Below are positions 1 to 10,639 of a stretch of 64,000 bases of DNA, piece by piece. Made by a program: the position numbers and the translations under genes. The stretch is from Symbiodinium sp. CCMP2592 (Eukaryota; Sar; Dinophyceae; Suessiales; Symbiodiniaceae), in the NCBI GenBank assembly GCA_905221615.1, contig CAJNDT010000147.1:342501-406500 (forward strand), read 5' to 3'. The notes under the pieces are model-generated. The model searched no databases. It was not told where the DNA came from and was given only the letters and a program-made list of their open reading frames with translations. Position 1 is the stretch's first letter; each line of letters begins with the position of its first letter.

Positions 1-651
1 CATGAGCCCTAAAACCCTAGACCCCAAACCCCTCAATCCTCAAGCCTAAACCTACCTTAACACCCAAATCTACAACCTAGGCCTTAAGCCGGCGTCTCAG
101 GGCTTGGGGATCCCACGCCTGGGACAAGAATCCAGTCCCCGGCATTGCAGTAGATCGGAGCTTTCACGTAGACCTTTTAGGGTTGAGGGTTTAGGGTTCT
201 CACTACAAAGAGAACCCTCAGAGATGTGTCTTGTAATATTGTAACATCGAAGCCTGCAGAAGAGCACCTTGTTAGGCATCCGAAACTTTTACTTGCGTCG
301 GGACGTGAGGAAAACTTATTGCCAACAATTCAACCCCGTGCACATACACATCTTGGGCCAGAGTCGAAGATGCTGAAGAGGACACGAAACGGGCCTGAAT
401 GGTACTAGTCCCCTGAGCCCTGAATCCTAAATTGAAGCTCAGGCCCAGACCCCCAACTCTGAACCCTAACTGAACCCTAAACATTTGAAATTTGAAATCA
501 TTCAGTTCCCTATACTATACGAACTGAACCTTCGATCTCCGGTAGCCTATGATCTTTACGAGAACTCCCTCCCCAGGGTTTCGGGTCGAGGGTTCGACAG
601 AACCTTTGCTAGACACCCCCCTCAGCCCTTGAAATCCTGAAACCCTGAAAG
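1..651. other. degenerate TTTAGGG/CCCTAA-rich non-coding stretch
   Basis: Short runs of CCCTAAAC or TTTAGGG-like text alternate with unique sequence, on both strands. No long convincing gene is present. One short coding-like island on the - strand is listed separately at 117-174. Confidence 0.6.
117..174 (-). CDS. exon-like island, unknown protein
   Basis: On the - strand this reads APIYCNAGDWILVPG and then meets a possible GT donor (GGC|GTGGGA). The mix of W, Y, C and D is unlike the surrounding simple-sequence frames, so it may be a microexon of an unrecognised gene. There is no family assignment. It could also be chance. Confidence 0.25.
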
Positions 652-764
652 CCGTGAGGGTGGTTGTCAAAATTAGGGTCCCTTGTTGGGTCCTTAATAT
701 AATACGGCACCTAATATTCAGGGTACCCCAAAAGGGGCCGTAATTTTGACAACCACCCGTGAGG
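652..764. repeat. palindromic element, family 1, copy 1, with 8-bp direct repeat
   Basis: The left end GGTGGTTGTCAAAATTA returns inverted at the right end (TAATTTTGACAACCACC). The direct repeat CCGTGAGG is found at 652-659 and 757-764, so the inserted unit is about 97 bp. A second copy lies at 53239-53334. No coding capacity; it behaves like a MITE or introner. Confidence 0.8.
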
Positions 765-1239
765 CATCTTGTCGAGATGCCGTCTCGCCCGGCTGAATCA
801 CATGTTGATTTTCCAGAGAAGTCGAGCGAAGGTGCGGCATGCAGTTGTAGCCTAGGCAGGGTTTAGGAAAGCAGGCTTGAGGCTTAGGGCTTAATGCTCA
901 ACCCCTAATGACTCACAACTCGGCACTGCCACCAGAGAATTCGGCTTCGGGCGGAGGCTTTAGAAGTTGCGGTATAGGGTCTAGCATCTAATTAAGGAGT
1001 CCGAGTTCAGAGGTACCGTGATTCAGCAGGGTCAAACCTGCATTTCTCTCGTGCTTAGTGCTTAGGATTTTAGGACTCTGAAGCAACACCCAGAACCGAA
1101 ATACTGCAAGACCCCTCCCCAAAGAAACCGATGCTCAATACGTTGGTGTAGAGCTGACTTCCTAGATAGAACTTTCTGCACTTGTTTTCTTGAGGTGTCG
1201 CAGTGTTTGGTTTTTCGCAACGAAGGCAGCCCGAATGCG

Positions 1240-1345
1240 CGCTGTGCATGCAATCGAGGTGCGAGAGATACTGTAGGTGACTTCGCCGGTGTTGATCATG
1301 AGGAGGTCGTCGAATCGGTCGGGAGAGTCCTTGACAAAGACTCGT
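1240..1345 (-). CDS. exon-like island, unknown protein
   Basis: The - strand reads FVKDSPDRFDDLLMINTGEV and onward, with balanced amino-acid composition. It may belong to the same gene as the island at 1479-1573, which precedes it in the - direction. No family recognised. Confidence 0.3.
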
Positions 1346-1478
1346 GTCGACAGATGGCTGCCCTGAACCCTAGATTAACCCTAGACCCCTTAACCCGAAA
1401 AACATGTAAACAAACCCTGCGAAAACCCTAAACAGACCCTACAAAAAACTAAAACAACTCCTACAAAAAGAACCTACA

Positions 1479-1573
1479 TCGTTTTCTTCTGCACGAGCTG
1501 CTGGATCTTCCTCCACGGCCTCCACAATTCCAGCCACCCAGCGGCTTGGCCGCTTCTCGTCGTAGGGGAGCCT
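1479..1573 (-). CDS. exon-like island, unknown protein
   Basis: The - strand reads RLPYDEKRPSRWVAGIVEAV followed by EEDPAARAEEND. The acidic and basic pattern looks like real protein, not like translated repeat. No start, stop or family could be assigned. It is probably an internal exon. Confidence 0.35.
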
Positions 1574-1611
1574 TCCGTCTCTAATCTAGGAGCCTCAAAT
1601 TTAGGGTTTCG

Positions 1612-1652
1612 GCGCTCACGCTCGGACAGTCCAGGCGAGGCATATGGTTCGA
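1612..1652 (+). repeat. dispersed ~41-bp repeat, copy 1
   Basis: Contains CGGCGCTCACGCTCGGACAG followed by TCCAGGCGAGGCATATGGTT. Close copies are at 36259-36300 and 41529-41570, and a weak one near 58310-58335. All lie next to TTTAGGG-like text. Confidence 0.7.
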
Positions 1653-2033
1653 GGGTCCGCGAGTTTAGGGTTTAGGAGTTTCGGGCTTCGGGTTTTCGGG
1701 TATCGGAGCGGTATATCTGAAAGCGGGGTCTAGTATAGGCTGGGGTCTAGTCTAGGGGGTTTCGGGTATGGGAGCATAGGCTCTTGCTTGGAAGGGTTCT
1801 TTCAAAAGGGGTCCACACGGGTTTGCAGGGTTTAATTTTTAAGGTATCGTAGTGATTAGAATAAGGATCATGTCCGGGTTCCAATAAAAGTTCTGGAGTA
1901 ACGATCTCAAAACGGGTCTTTCAATAATAGGACAAAGTAAGCGCCGAGAGTAACGGTTTAGTGTAAGGTAGCTATCGACTCGTTTGCCATGCCAACCCAT
2001 CTTCATGACGTGGTGCAGCCAATAGAACACCAC

Positions 2034-2048
2034 AAGCACTGGCGACCC
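2034..2048 (+). repeat. LINE target-site duplication, 5' copy
   Basis: AAGCACTGGCGACCC is identical to 6621-6635. The bases just outside each copy differ, so the match is exactly 15 bp. The two copies bracket the LINE, as expected of target-primed reverse transcription. Confidence 0.85.
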
Positions 2049-2049
2049 G

Positions 2050-3453
2050 TTTCCGGCTCGTTTGGCTCCACACTCGTGGCCTGCTTTGCTGTACGAGACC
2101 TCTCGCATTCAGGTTGCCAACTTCTTCGTGGGGCCCATGTGGCTGTTGGGCCGGGTGGTCTATGGGTATGCCACCGACTCCTCTCGTACGTCATGTCTGC
2201 TTCAGGCCCTCACTGAGAGGGTGGTTTTGGGTGCTTCCGGGCCTCGGTTCGTGGCCGGTGATTTCAATTTGGAGCTGGACAGAATCGATTTCGTTGATAT
2301 CTGGCGTGAGCGTGGTTTTTGCGAAGTGCAAGACCTCATGAGCTGGGCAACCGGTTGCCAACCTCGCCCTACATGTAAGGGCAAAACCCGCAAGGACTTC
2401 GTTTTTGTTTCGGCTGAGTTGGCCGCCATGTTTGTCCAGACCATGGTTGATGAGACGTTTTTCGCTGATCATGCTGTGCTTTCGGCGAAATTCCGCACAT
2501 CGGTCTCCTTTGTCCCGCGCTTTCAATGGCGCATGCCTGTTCATCGTCAGTCTCTTCATCTCCAGCCCTTGCATGTGTGCGCTGTGGGTGGCCCTGCTGG
2601 CTCGGATAGCCCTCCATCTGAGCGTTATGCTGCGGTTTGCGAGCGATTTGAAGATGGGCTCTCGCGTGCCCTTGCTGACCGCAGCTTGCCACCTCTGTGT
2701 TCTCGTGAAAAAGGGCGTGCCCGCACTTTCGAAGTAAAGTGCAGCAAGTTGAAGATTGCACCGGTTCCTAGCTCCCGCGTTTCTGAAGTGTCCCCTGAGT
2801 TTTTCGGGCCAAACCTTCGTTATGCGCAGTGGTTTCGGCAGCTTCGTCGCCTTCATGCTCTTCACCAGGCCCTCCATTCGGCCAGCTCGTCGCCTTCTGC
2901 GTTGGAGTATCGTGCAGGTCTGTGGGATTCCATCCTTCGTGCTCCTGGTTTCGGAGTTCCTTTCGTGATTTGGTGGCCTACTCGTGGAATCCAGCTTCCC
3001 ACCGACCCGGTCGATATCCCGCCGTGTATTCCCTCATTGGATGTTGTGACTCAAGTCTTCGCTTCTTTCGAGGCGAATGTTCGTGCATGGGAGAGGCAAT
3101 TGCTTTCTGCACGCCGCGGCGAGGCTGCGGCCCGTCGTGCTTCCGACCCTAGCCTCATCTTCCGTGATCTTCGAGCCGCCCCTGCCAAGCCGGTTGAGTC
3201 TTTGATTGAGCCGCTTGAGGCGAATGTTGAAGAGGTTGATGCCGGTGACAATGCGGTTGTGCTTGACAAGGAGGTTCCTTGGAGCCCTGACTTTCCAATC
3301 TGTGTGACCGGTGTGTGCATTGATCCTGCCCATGTTGAACCTGACAAGATCTGGTGTCATGAGTCCCCGCCGTGTGCCATTGGTGATAAGGTTGTTCAAT
3401 CTGTGTTGGTTGGAGCGCTGCCCGATCTGTTTGCCAAGTTTGGCAAGGAGTAG
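2050..3453 (+). pseudogene. LINE endonuclease part and linker, ends at in-frame TAG
   Basis: This frame holds the C-terminal half of an exonuclease-endonuclease-phosphatase domain. Visible landmarks are VAGDFNLE (the GDFN motif, about 2254-2277), KDFVFVS (the strand that is usually IDY.F) and FFADHAVLSAKF (the SDH-type catalytic Asp-His). There is no plausible ATG at the start and the N-terminal catalytic Asn/Glu region is absent, as expected of 5' truncation. The frame stops at TAG 3451-3453, but the next 2.4 kb continues in the same frame, so the stop is an internal nonsense codon and not a true ORF boundary. It nicks the target DNA in intact relatives; this copy cannot work. Confidence 0.85.
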
Positions 3454-6293
3454 GCTCGACGGTGGCAGCGACACGACAATGTTTCTCCTGAAAGGTGGCG
3501 TGAACTCATCTCTTCCTTTCGGAAGCGCGGTGATTTTCCTTCCATGGCTCTTGAGCCCATCACCTTGTCTGTGTGGCAAGCGGCCGTCAGGGCTAAAAGC
3601 ACGCGCAGCGCGACTGGCCTTGATGGAGTCTCCAGGCAAGATCTCTTGTTGATGCCGCTTGAACTTACTATTGAGCTTATTCGGTTGTGCGAACATGCGG
3701 AACAACATGGGGTTTGGCCTCGCCAAATGCTCCAGGGGGTTGTCACTGCTCTGGAAAAGGTTCCGTCGGCTTCATTGGTCACGCAATTCAGACCCATTTC
3801 CGTCTTATCCATGGTGTACCGTGTTTGGGGGAGTATCCGAGCCCGTCAGTGTTTGCGACACCTGTCCCAGTTTGTCCCGCCGGGCCTTCTCGGGAATGTC
3901 CCGGGACGTTCGGCTTCAAACGCGTGGTATTCCATCCAGCTTGCGGTTGAGCGGTCCTTTCGTGAAGGCCTCCCCCTTTCAGGATTCAGCGCGGACCTCG
4001 TCAAGGCATTCAACTTGCTGCCTCGGGCGCCTACGTTTGCATTCGCCATGCTGTGTGGCATCCCACGTGGTTTGGTTCGTGCTTGGTCCGCTGCATTGGT
4101 TGGCCTTCAGCGCCGCTTCAGGATTCGAGGGTCTGTTGGGCCAGGGGTTATGAGCTCGACCGGTTTCCCGGAAGGAGACGCGTTAAGCTGCGTGGCTATG
4201 ACCCTGGTCAATTTTGCCTATCATGAGCATATGGCTGCATCCGTTCCGGATTGTGTCGCTTTGACGTTCGTTGACAATTGGGAAACTACCTCTTCGTGTC
4301 CCATGAGTATTCTGCGAGCTGCCACGGCTCAAGAGGATTTCGCCCGTGCATGGGACCTTGAGGTGGACTCGGGCAAAACGGTTTGCTGGTCCACTGAGGC
4401 CGCTGATCGGAAAGTGTTGCGTTCGAATCGGTGTAGTGTCGCTTTGGATTTCCGCGATCTTGGTGGCCATTTGCAGGTATCAAGACGCCATACCAACTAC
4501 ACACAGACCGCGCGTTGCAAGGACCTTGTTCCGAAGTGGCTTCGCTTGAAATGCTCGCTTGCGCCGTATGTCCAGAAAGTTCGGGCTCTTCAGGTTGCTG
4601 CGTGGCCTATGGCTTTGCACGCTGTCAGCATCGTTACTTTGTCAGCTGCTTCCTTTCGTTCCTTGCGGTATGGTGCCATGATTGGTTTGGGAGCCAAGGC
4701 TCCGGGTGCAAGTTCTCGTCTTCACTTGAGCTTGGTTGAGTTTCCGCTGGCTGATCCCGAGTATTACGCGTTGCGGAGCTCGTTTCGGGACGCAATTGCT
4801 CACGGCTCTTTTGAAGATCTTGCACCTTTGTTGGATTTGGCCTCTACAAGCTCGGTGCGTCAGCCAGGGCCGGCGGGAGTTTTGTTGTCACGGGCCAATG
4901 CTATTGGCATGGCGTGGTCTCCTGAGTTGCGCTGTTTCCAAGACTCTCTTGGCAATCTTGATCCGTGGAAGCTTTGTTGTCAAGAAGTTGAAGCACGTTT
5001 GGTCCTTCAGTGGCAAGCTGCCGTTCAGCAGAGTGTGTCGCATCGAGAAGGTTTTGCGGGCCTCGCAGGTTGCGATGCTCACCTGACGCGTTTGATTTTC
5101 GGTCGGTTGGACTCTGTGCACCAGGCACTGGCACGAAAGTCCCTGAATCGATCTTTCTTTACGCAAGACGCTTTGTGCCACTTCTCCGAGGGGGAGTCGG
5201 ACGCTTGTGCATTTTGCGGCCATCCTGACAGTGTGCTCCACAGAGTTTTCGAATGCCCACATTTCCAAGACGCTCGTGCTCTTCCTTTGCCTTGCCCGCT
5301 CTCGGTGCTTGAAGCGCAGTGTGATGCCACCCGTTTGCATTGTTGGGCACCTTGCGTAATACTTTGCCAGCTCCCTGACACTACGTCGCACTTTGAGCCT
5401 CTGCCTTCTATGCCCATCTACGATCTGTTCACAGATGGTTCCTGCCTTTGCTCGTGCCTTCCCTCCCTTCGCTTGGCCTCTTGGGGTGTTGTGGTTGCTA
5501 TGGGTTCCCTCGACTCGCCGGGCTTGCCCTTGTGTTCCGGGCTTGTACCGGGCTTGCTCCAAACCGCTTTTCGGGCGGAGTTGACTGCCATGTTAGCTGC
5601 CTTCACTTTCGCTTCCACGGTTGGAGTGCCTGTTCGTCTCTGGTCTGACTGCTCGAGTGTGGTGCGAAGGGCGCGAAGCTTGCTCGCTGGCGAGTGGGTT
5701 CCCGCGTCCACGGGAAAGCATGCTGACCTCTGGAGACGGATGTCGCAACTCTTGCCGCTGCTGGGTGATCGGATTTCCGTGTTGAAGGTCTCTGCACATT
5801 TGGATTCGGACTTGCAGGGCACTTTTGTAGATGAGTGGGCCGTCGTCCATAACAATGAGGCTGATTATACCTGGCTGGTTGCGCTAATCAGGAGCGCGGT
5901 GAAGAGTTTTGGAACCTCTGGAATCGGTGTGCGGATGGGTATGCTGAGGCATTACGCATTACTGAAGGGATTCTGCTGCTTCATGCCAGGATTGGCATGG
6001 TCGCTACGCGGTCCGAGGGCCGGCCCGGTGTCCGTCCAATATTGGTGGTGGCTGCGGTAGGTGAGGGTGAGGCTTCCTTCATTCCAGCGTGTGATGTGGA
6101 CCCGCGAGGCCGTATTACACATCGGTTTGGAGATACTGCGGTCCGAACTGCAGCCGAATGGTTTCGGGGCCTGCAGTCCCGTGATGGTCACTACAGTGGA
6201 TATCAGTGCTGCAGTTGTTGCTGGATTATTGCTTTCACACAGGAAGTCCACCTCCGGTGTACCATGCTAGCACACGCACGTGGCTACTGTTAG
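3454..6293 (+). pseudogene. LINE reverse transcriptase, zinc knuckle and RNase H, frameshifted
   Basis: Continues the frame of 2050-3453. Reverse transcriptase motifs: FRPISVLSMVYR (about 3790), SADLVKAFN with the motif A Asp (about 3987), GFPEGDALS motif B (about 4162), and motif C FVDNWE (about 4267), where the usual second Asp of F/YxDD is Asn. A zinc knuckle of the form CX2CX7HX4C lies at about 5206-5256. RNase H is shown by DGSC (about 5434), FRAELTAML, WSDCSS and VSAHLD. Near 5866-5874 the frame breaks. The RNase H end and C-terminal tail (AGCANQERGEEFWNLW and onward) continue in another frame to the TAG at 6291-6293. Intact relatives copy RNA into DNA at the nicked target. High confidence for family; inactive by inspection. 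Confidence 0.9.
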
Positions 6294-6620
6294 TCACGGG
6301 AGACTGGTGAGAGCTGAATTGACCGCACGAACCCGTTGGTTTGGTCAATTCTTGAGAGGATTACTCCGGGAATCTGGGGGCCGGTGGGTTACGTGAGAGT
6401 GTCGGCCGGAGTCAACAGCGCTCCAAATTCGTTTGTTGTGTATAGGAGTTGCTATGCCAGCTGATCGCCATGAGCGAATCGAGGCATATTTGTCCAGGGT
6501 TCTCCCTAACGGGACAGCTACAGGCGTTTCAAGATCCTGGACTACGTTACCCCTTCCATGAGGCTTGGTTCTGAGTCTGCTTCCGTTCGCAGAGGCAGAC
6601 TTCGCCATTCAAAGCGTTCA
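6294..6620 (+). other. LINE 3' untranslated region
   Basis: Non-coding stretch between the LINE's last stop and the 3' target repeat. It ends in two near-copies of TTCAAAGCG. No poly(A) or AATAAA-like signal. Confidence 0.6.
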
Positions 6621-6635
6621 AAGCACTGGCGACCC
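6621..6635 (+). repeat. LINE target-site duplication, 3' copy
   Basis: AAGCACTGGCGACCC, identical to 2034-2048. Confidence 0.85.
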
Positions 6636-8282
6636 ACATCTAACTATTCAAACTCATGGGCACGCCGCATCATCCTACTGAGCATGCAAAGTCTGCAGAT
6701 CTGAGCTGGAATGATGAGCTATTAGAACTTCGTTTTGCCACCAACATTCCATTGGGGCTACTAAGGCGCCCTAAGAAAATCTCAATTGGCTGGCCGTGCC
6801 GCAAGCTGGAGTCCTATACACCACAAACCGGTCAGGAAAGAGGGAAGAATATCGTGTGGCGTTTCCGCGCGCCTATGTTATGGGAAGCCCTGTTACAGAT
6901 CATTCCCAGGGCTTCTTCAGTGGAGCCTTCTCTGTCAATGACTTTTTGGGAAAGATATGGGGGTGTGGTCATTTCAGAGACTCAAAAGCTCCACGATACG
7001 GCAGCATGCCAGGTGGGACCCTTGCACGAGCCTCTGCTTAAAAGGACCTGTCATTTACAGGCATTCCCTGCGCATATCCCTGCAACCCTACACCCAAACC
7101 CTCAGCCCTAGAAGAACCCTAAGCTTTAAACCAACCCGAATATTGACCCTCATATACTTATACAGTATACAGGCCCTAAACCCTTATGGATCCCCGAAAG
7201 GAGCCCTTAACGGATCCCTTAAAGGAGCCCTTAAAGGATCCCTTCGACGGCCCCTTAAAGGTGCCCCAGTTGCTCAAGCTCAGCCAGGTTGAAACTCACC
7301 TTGCCGCCGACCTCAGAAAATGAAACTTCAGGGTTTACTGTGTGTTAGGGTTAAGGCTTGCTGTGTAGGGTTTTCGAAATGTTCACGCATCTTCGTCTTG
7401 TCTTATAGGAGCTTGGTTACTGTTCTAGGACTCTGAACATTTCAAGCTTCATGCCTCTTCTTTAGAATCGGGGGTCAACGGGGCCGTTCGTTGTTGAAAA
7501 AGGGGTGATGGGGCTGGTCCCTAAATTAGTGGTGCCTTCAAGAAGGGATGTTGTTTCAGGATTCGTTTAATTGTCCTTGACTTGCTTCTTTCCATAGGTT
7601 GTATACACAGCTTCAACAGCTCCAGCCTCTTGGGTTGAGGGTGTAGGATTGCAGAGCCTATGCAATTGAAACAAGCTCTTTGTGTGGTACCCAATGCTCT
7701 TCTATCTCAAATTTGTCCAGCCGCCGGGTCCTACATGATAGGCACTTCGAGAAGACGTGGTGCTTCGCTGAACATACATAACCCTAAACCCTAAACCGTC
7801 AACAGCAGTCCACAAACGGCATCTTTTTCGGATCACAAGGCTTTTCTAGACCAAGAGTTTCCTGGGAACAAAAAGGGTGCCCGTTTTGGAATTTAACGGG
7901 GGTTATGAGGGAACCTGAACCCCAAAAAAGGTAATAAGGGCTTACTCTGGGTCCTAGGCTATCTTTGGAACCTATTAGTGTATCTTCCGACCCCACAGCC
8001 CTCTATCGGACTCACCCAGACCCAAATCCATACAGGGCTTCATCAAAGTGTGGAGTTGAGGGGGAAAACCAGAAACTAAGCTGCAATCTGGAAACTACTA
8101 GTGAATCTGTATTTTCCGACCCCCGTGACCCTGTATGGAGCTGAGGAGGCTCATTTACATGCCCTTTCGCAACAAGCTTTCCACTTCGCCTGGAGTTGGA
8201 CTAAGCAGCCCTAGCAGCTTCACTGCGGAGCCAGCTTTCGCATCCGCCGACCAACGGCATCTGAAACTATGTGTAAATGCCC
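6636..8282. other. no supported gene
   Basis: Holds a short GGATCC/CCCTTAAAG tandem tract (7180-7266) and scattered CCCTAAAC motifs. A stretch at 8157-8282 reads MPFRNKLSTSPGVGLSS and on to SADQRHLKLCVNA on the + strand and ends where a palindromic element begins, so it could be a first exon. The evidence is weak. Confidence 0.4.
7180..7266 (+). repeat. tandem CCCTTAAAGGATC/AGC units
   Basis: Six or so units of about 14-15 bp alternate between CCCTTAAAGGATC and CCCTTAAAGGAGC. A more decayed relative fills 11540-11965. Confidence 0.75.
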
Positions 8283-8396
8283 TACTTGGGGGTTCATAGG
8301 TAGTTATGATTGGGGTGGTATGTAAGGTAACTATACTTATGACCCTTACTAGGGGACTTATAACTCTACTTAGAAGTACAAATGAACCTCCAAGTA
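8283..8396. repeat. palindromic element, family 2, copy 1
   Basis: Begins TACTTGGGGGTTCATAGG and ends inverted as ATGAACCTCCAAGTA, with GTAGTTATGA-type inner arms and AGGGGACTTATAA inside. Other copies: 45714-45837, 61846-61967, 62774-62876. Confidence 0.8.
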
Positions 8397-8488
8397 AATC
8401 CTAAACCAATCTCCTCCCTTCCCGCCTGCACGTTTAGCAAATTGCTGGAGTCCCTCGGCAGGTGCCAGTCCTGAACAGCTTGGTTGCT

Positions 8489-8592
8489 GTAGGAGCCTTA
8501 ATACGTACTAGAATTGAGACTTGGGGCCCATTATACTATAATTCGAGTAAGGGATCCCCCACCAGAGCTAGGTAATTATTAAGGCCCCTGTA
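8489..8592. repeat. palindromic element, family 5
   Basis: Left arm GTAGGAGCCTTAATACGTAC, right arm TAATTATTAAGGCCCC, and an inner inverted pair GGGGCCCATTATACTATAAT / GATCCCCC. This family recurs at least nine times in the window. Confidence 0.75.
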
Positions 8593-9056
8593 ATACGGTG
8601 TTTCGTGTCTGAGTCTTAATCCGAAGCCCTAGTACGTTTATTCTTCAACCGTGAGTTTGTTAATGCTTGGGCTTGCGTGTATCGAACACTCATGGGTCTG
8701 CTTCAAGCGGCCAGGAATCGGAATACCCGAAACAGGAACCGGTGTTTCAAGGTGGTGCCAGCTCACGCTTGTTTGAGGACAGGATCTACTGGAAGTTCGA
8801 GCGCTTCATTTGCCAAGCTGAAGCTTCCAGAAACACACGAGAACCTCATGAATACAAGCCCTGAACACCAGGACCCTTGCGATCTTTAAGGTTCCAAAAC
8901 CACGACGGTTCCTGTTGCTTCAAGAGGCTGCCATCGGCCTAGGCTTGCTACCATTTAGCAGTCCTGCACTGAAACGGGCTCTCGCTGTCATAAAGCACTT
9001 ATCCGTCAACCCTCACCCACCCCAATTCGTGAGCAAGTTTCGAAAGAAAGGCATGC
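8593..9056. other. unassigned, no convincing gene
   Basis: Two overlapping short + frames exist (8667-8889) but neither resembles a known protein. No repeat structure seen. Confidence 0.4.
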
Positions 9057-9059
9057 TGA

Positions 9060-9119
9060 TACACACACAGATGTGTGCATACATATACATACATACATAC
9101 ATGCATGCATGCATGCATG

Positions 9120-9159
<40 letters not shown>

Positions 9160-9238
9160 TACATATATATACATATATATATATATACATATATATACAT
9201 ATATATACATATATATACATATATATACATATATATAC

Positions 9239-9281
<43 letters not shown>

Positions 9282-9304
9282 CACCCACAGGTACACGTAC
9301 GTGC

Positions 9305-9335
<31 letters not shown>

Positions 9336-9338
9336 TGT
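9060..9338. repeat. compound AT / ACAT / ATGC microsatellite
   Basis: Alternating runs of (CATA)n, (TGCA)n, (AT)n and about nine units of ATATATACAT. All [10 protein letters not shown] frames across it are artefacts of the repeat. Confidence 0.95.
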
Positions 9339-9924
9339 GCCCGATACCTTTAGGGTCTATATAACCACTGTTTGTTGTCATCAGCACATAATGGAAAGCA
9401 AAATGTAAGGTATAAGCACAGCCCACATTACAAAGCCACGACCTGAAAAGTTTCGGATCGACTAGGCTATATTTTTCTATCAAGTAATTATAGCAAATTA
9501 CTCGCATTCAGGGAGACGAGTATTATATAAACAGAACATCGAGTGTTGATCCCAACACTGTCGATGAATAAACATTCGTTGTGATGACACATTTCAGTGT
9601 ATAGAGTCCATACATCTTGCAGGAATGATGTATCGTCGTGAAGATATGCATAGCACTGTCAGCAGTATATCGGCAACATGGACAAATTGTCCTGTCCAAA
9701 TATTTCACAATTCGACTTATTGTTGACTTGCCAGCGCTTGAGTAATTGCATACGACATATCCATCCAAGAATCACGTAATAAGCATGCACGCTGTAATAT
9801 GGCATAAATTTGTTTGTAATTTCCGCACACGCCAGAATGCAAAACCTGACAGGTTCGGTACTCATGAATCGGATGTGTTTATATGACAAATTATGGGAAT
9901 ACATACGGCATGACACATCCATAT
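9339..9924. other. no supported gene
   Basis: AT-rich unique-looking sequence, distinct from the TTTAGGG background. Short frames on both strands do not resemble proteins I know. The following tandem array begins near 9925. Confidence 0.4.
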
Positions 9925-10445
9925 CACATGATGTAACACTTTACAGGGCATGTAATGTGCCAATCTGTTATGTCCTGGACTTTCCAATGTATAAGTTCCT
10001 TGTCAGTAGAGGGTCAATCGGAGTGGGTGGAGTGACACATTAGGGTGCCTGTAATATGTCAATTTGATATGCCCAGGCACAGGGGCCTGACAGTGTATAA
10101 GTTCCTTGTTAGTAGGGTTTCAGTAGGAGAAATGGAGTGACACATTAGAGGGCATGTAATATGTCAATTTGCCCAGTCCAGGACCCAGGAAGTGAAGATA
10201 CACATTATAGTGGGTTTAATGTGCCAGTTTGTTATGTCCATAAAAAGTGCTTTCCGATGTATCAATTTCTTATCAGTAGGGTTTCAATAGGATAGGTGGA
10301 GCGACACATTATAGGGCCTGCAGTGTGTCAGTTTATTATGTCCAGGGGTTTTCCAGTGGAAAAGTTCCATTGCAATAGGGGTTCCATAGGAGGGAGTGGA
10401 GTGACACATTAGAGGGCCTGTAATGCGTCAATTTATACTACCCAG
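9925..10445 (+). repeat. degenerate ~110-130-bp tandem repeat
   Basis: About five units sharing GTGACACATTAGAGGGCCTG, TAATGTGTCAATTTG, GTATAAGTTCCTTG and CAGTAGGGTTTCAATAGG in the same order. One further unit sits at 11331-11420, so the array is interrupted by other repeats. Confidence 0.8.
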
Positions 10446-10639
10446 AGGCCTTCCAATATACAGATGCCCTACAGTAGCCGCCGGAAAGTTGGAAGGCGGC
10501 AATTGGAACGGTTGATGCGGCAACGGCATCTTCCAACTTTGGGTTTGATTTGGTCCCATCTTCCAACCTTAGGTCCCGGCGTCTGGACCGGTTGATGCGG
10601 TAACGGTATCTTCCAACTTTCGGTTTGTGGGATTCAGCT
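10446..10639. repeat. CTTCCAACTTT-containing repeats
   Basis: AAGTTGGAAG and its inverse CTTCCAACTTT recur together with GGTTGATGCGG(C/T)AACGG at about 85-bp spacing. The same motif returns at 11165-11310. Confidence 0.65.

Larger units (their letters stand above)
765..2033. other. low-information stretch upstream of the LINE
   Basis: Mostly TTTAGGG-derived text. Two coding-like islands on the - strand (about 1240-1345 and 1479-1573) and one copy of a dispersed 41-bp repeat (1612-1652) stand out. Nothing else is supported. Confidence 0.5.
2049..6620 (+). mobile_element. 5'-truncated non-LTR retrotransposon (LINE with RNase H)
   Basis: A 4.57-kb element between 15-bp direct repeats. Domain order is the end of an apurinic-type endonuclease, a reverse transcriptase, a CCHC zinc knuckle, an RNase H domain and a C-terminal extension. 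The first part of the endonuclease is missing, because the open frame begins just upstream of the region leading to the GDFN motif. There is no poly(A) tail. The 3' end reads ATTCAAAGCGTTCAAAGC, running into the target repeat. An in-frame TAG at 3451-3453 and a frameshift near 5866-5874 show that this copy is dead. It is the only mobile element here with recognisable enzymes. Confidence 0.92.

Noticed and set aside
6656..7111. 151-codon + frame downstream of the LINE
   Set aside because: No recognisable domain; the C-terminal part is CCCTAAAC-derived. It lies beyond the LINE's 3' target repeat, so it is not part of the element.
8915..9507. [10 protein letters not shown] proteins over 90-160 codons
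   Set aside because: They come from the AT/ACAT microsatellite.
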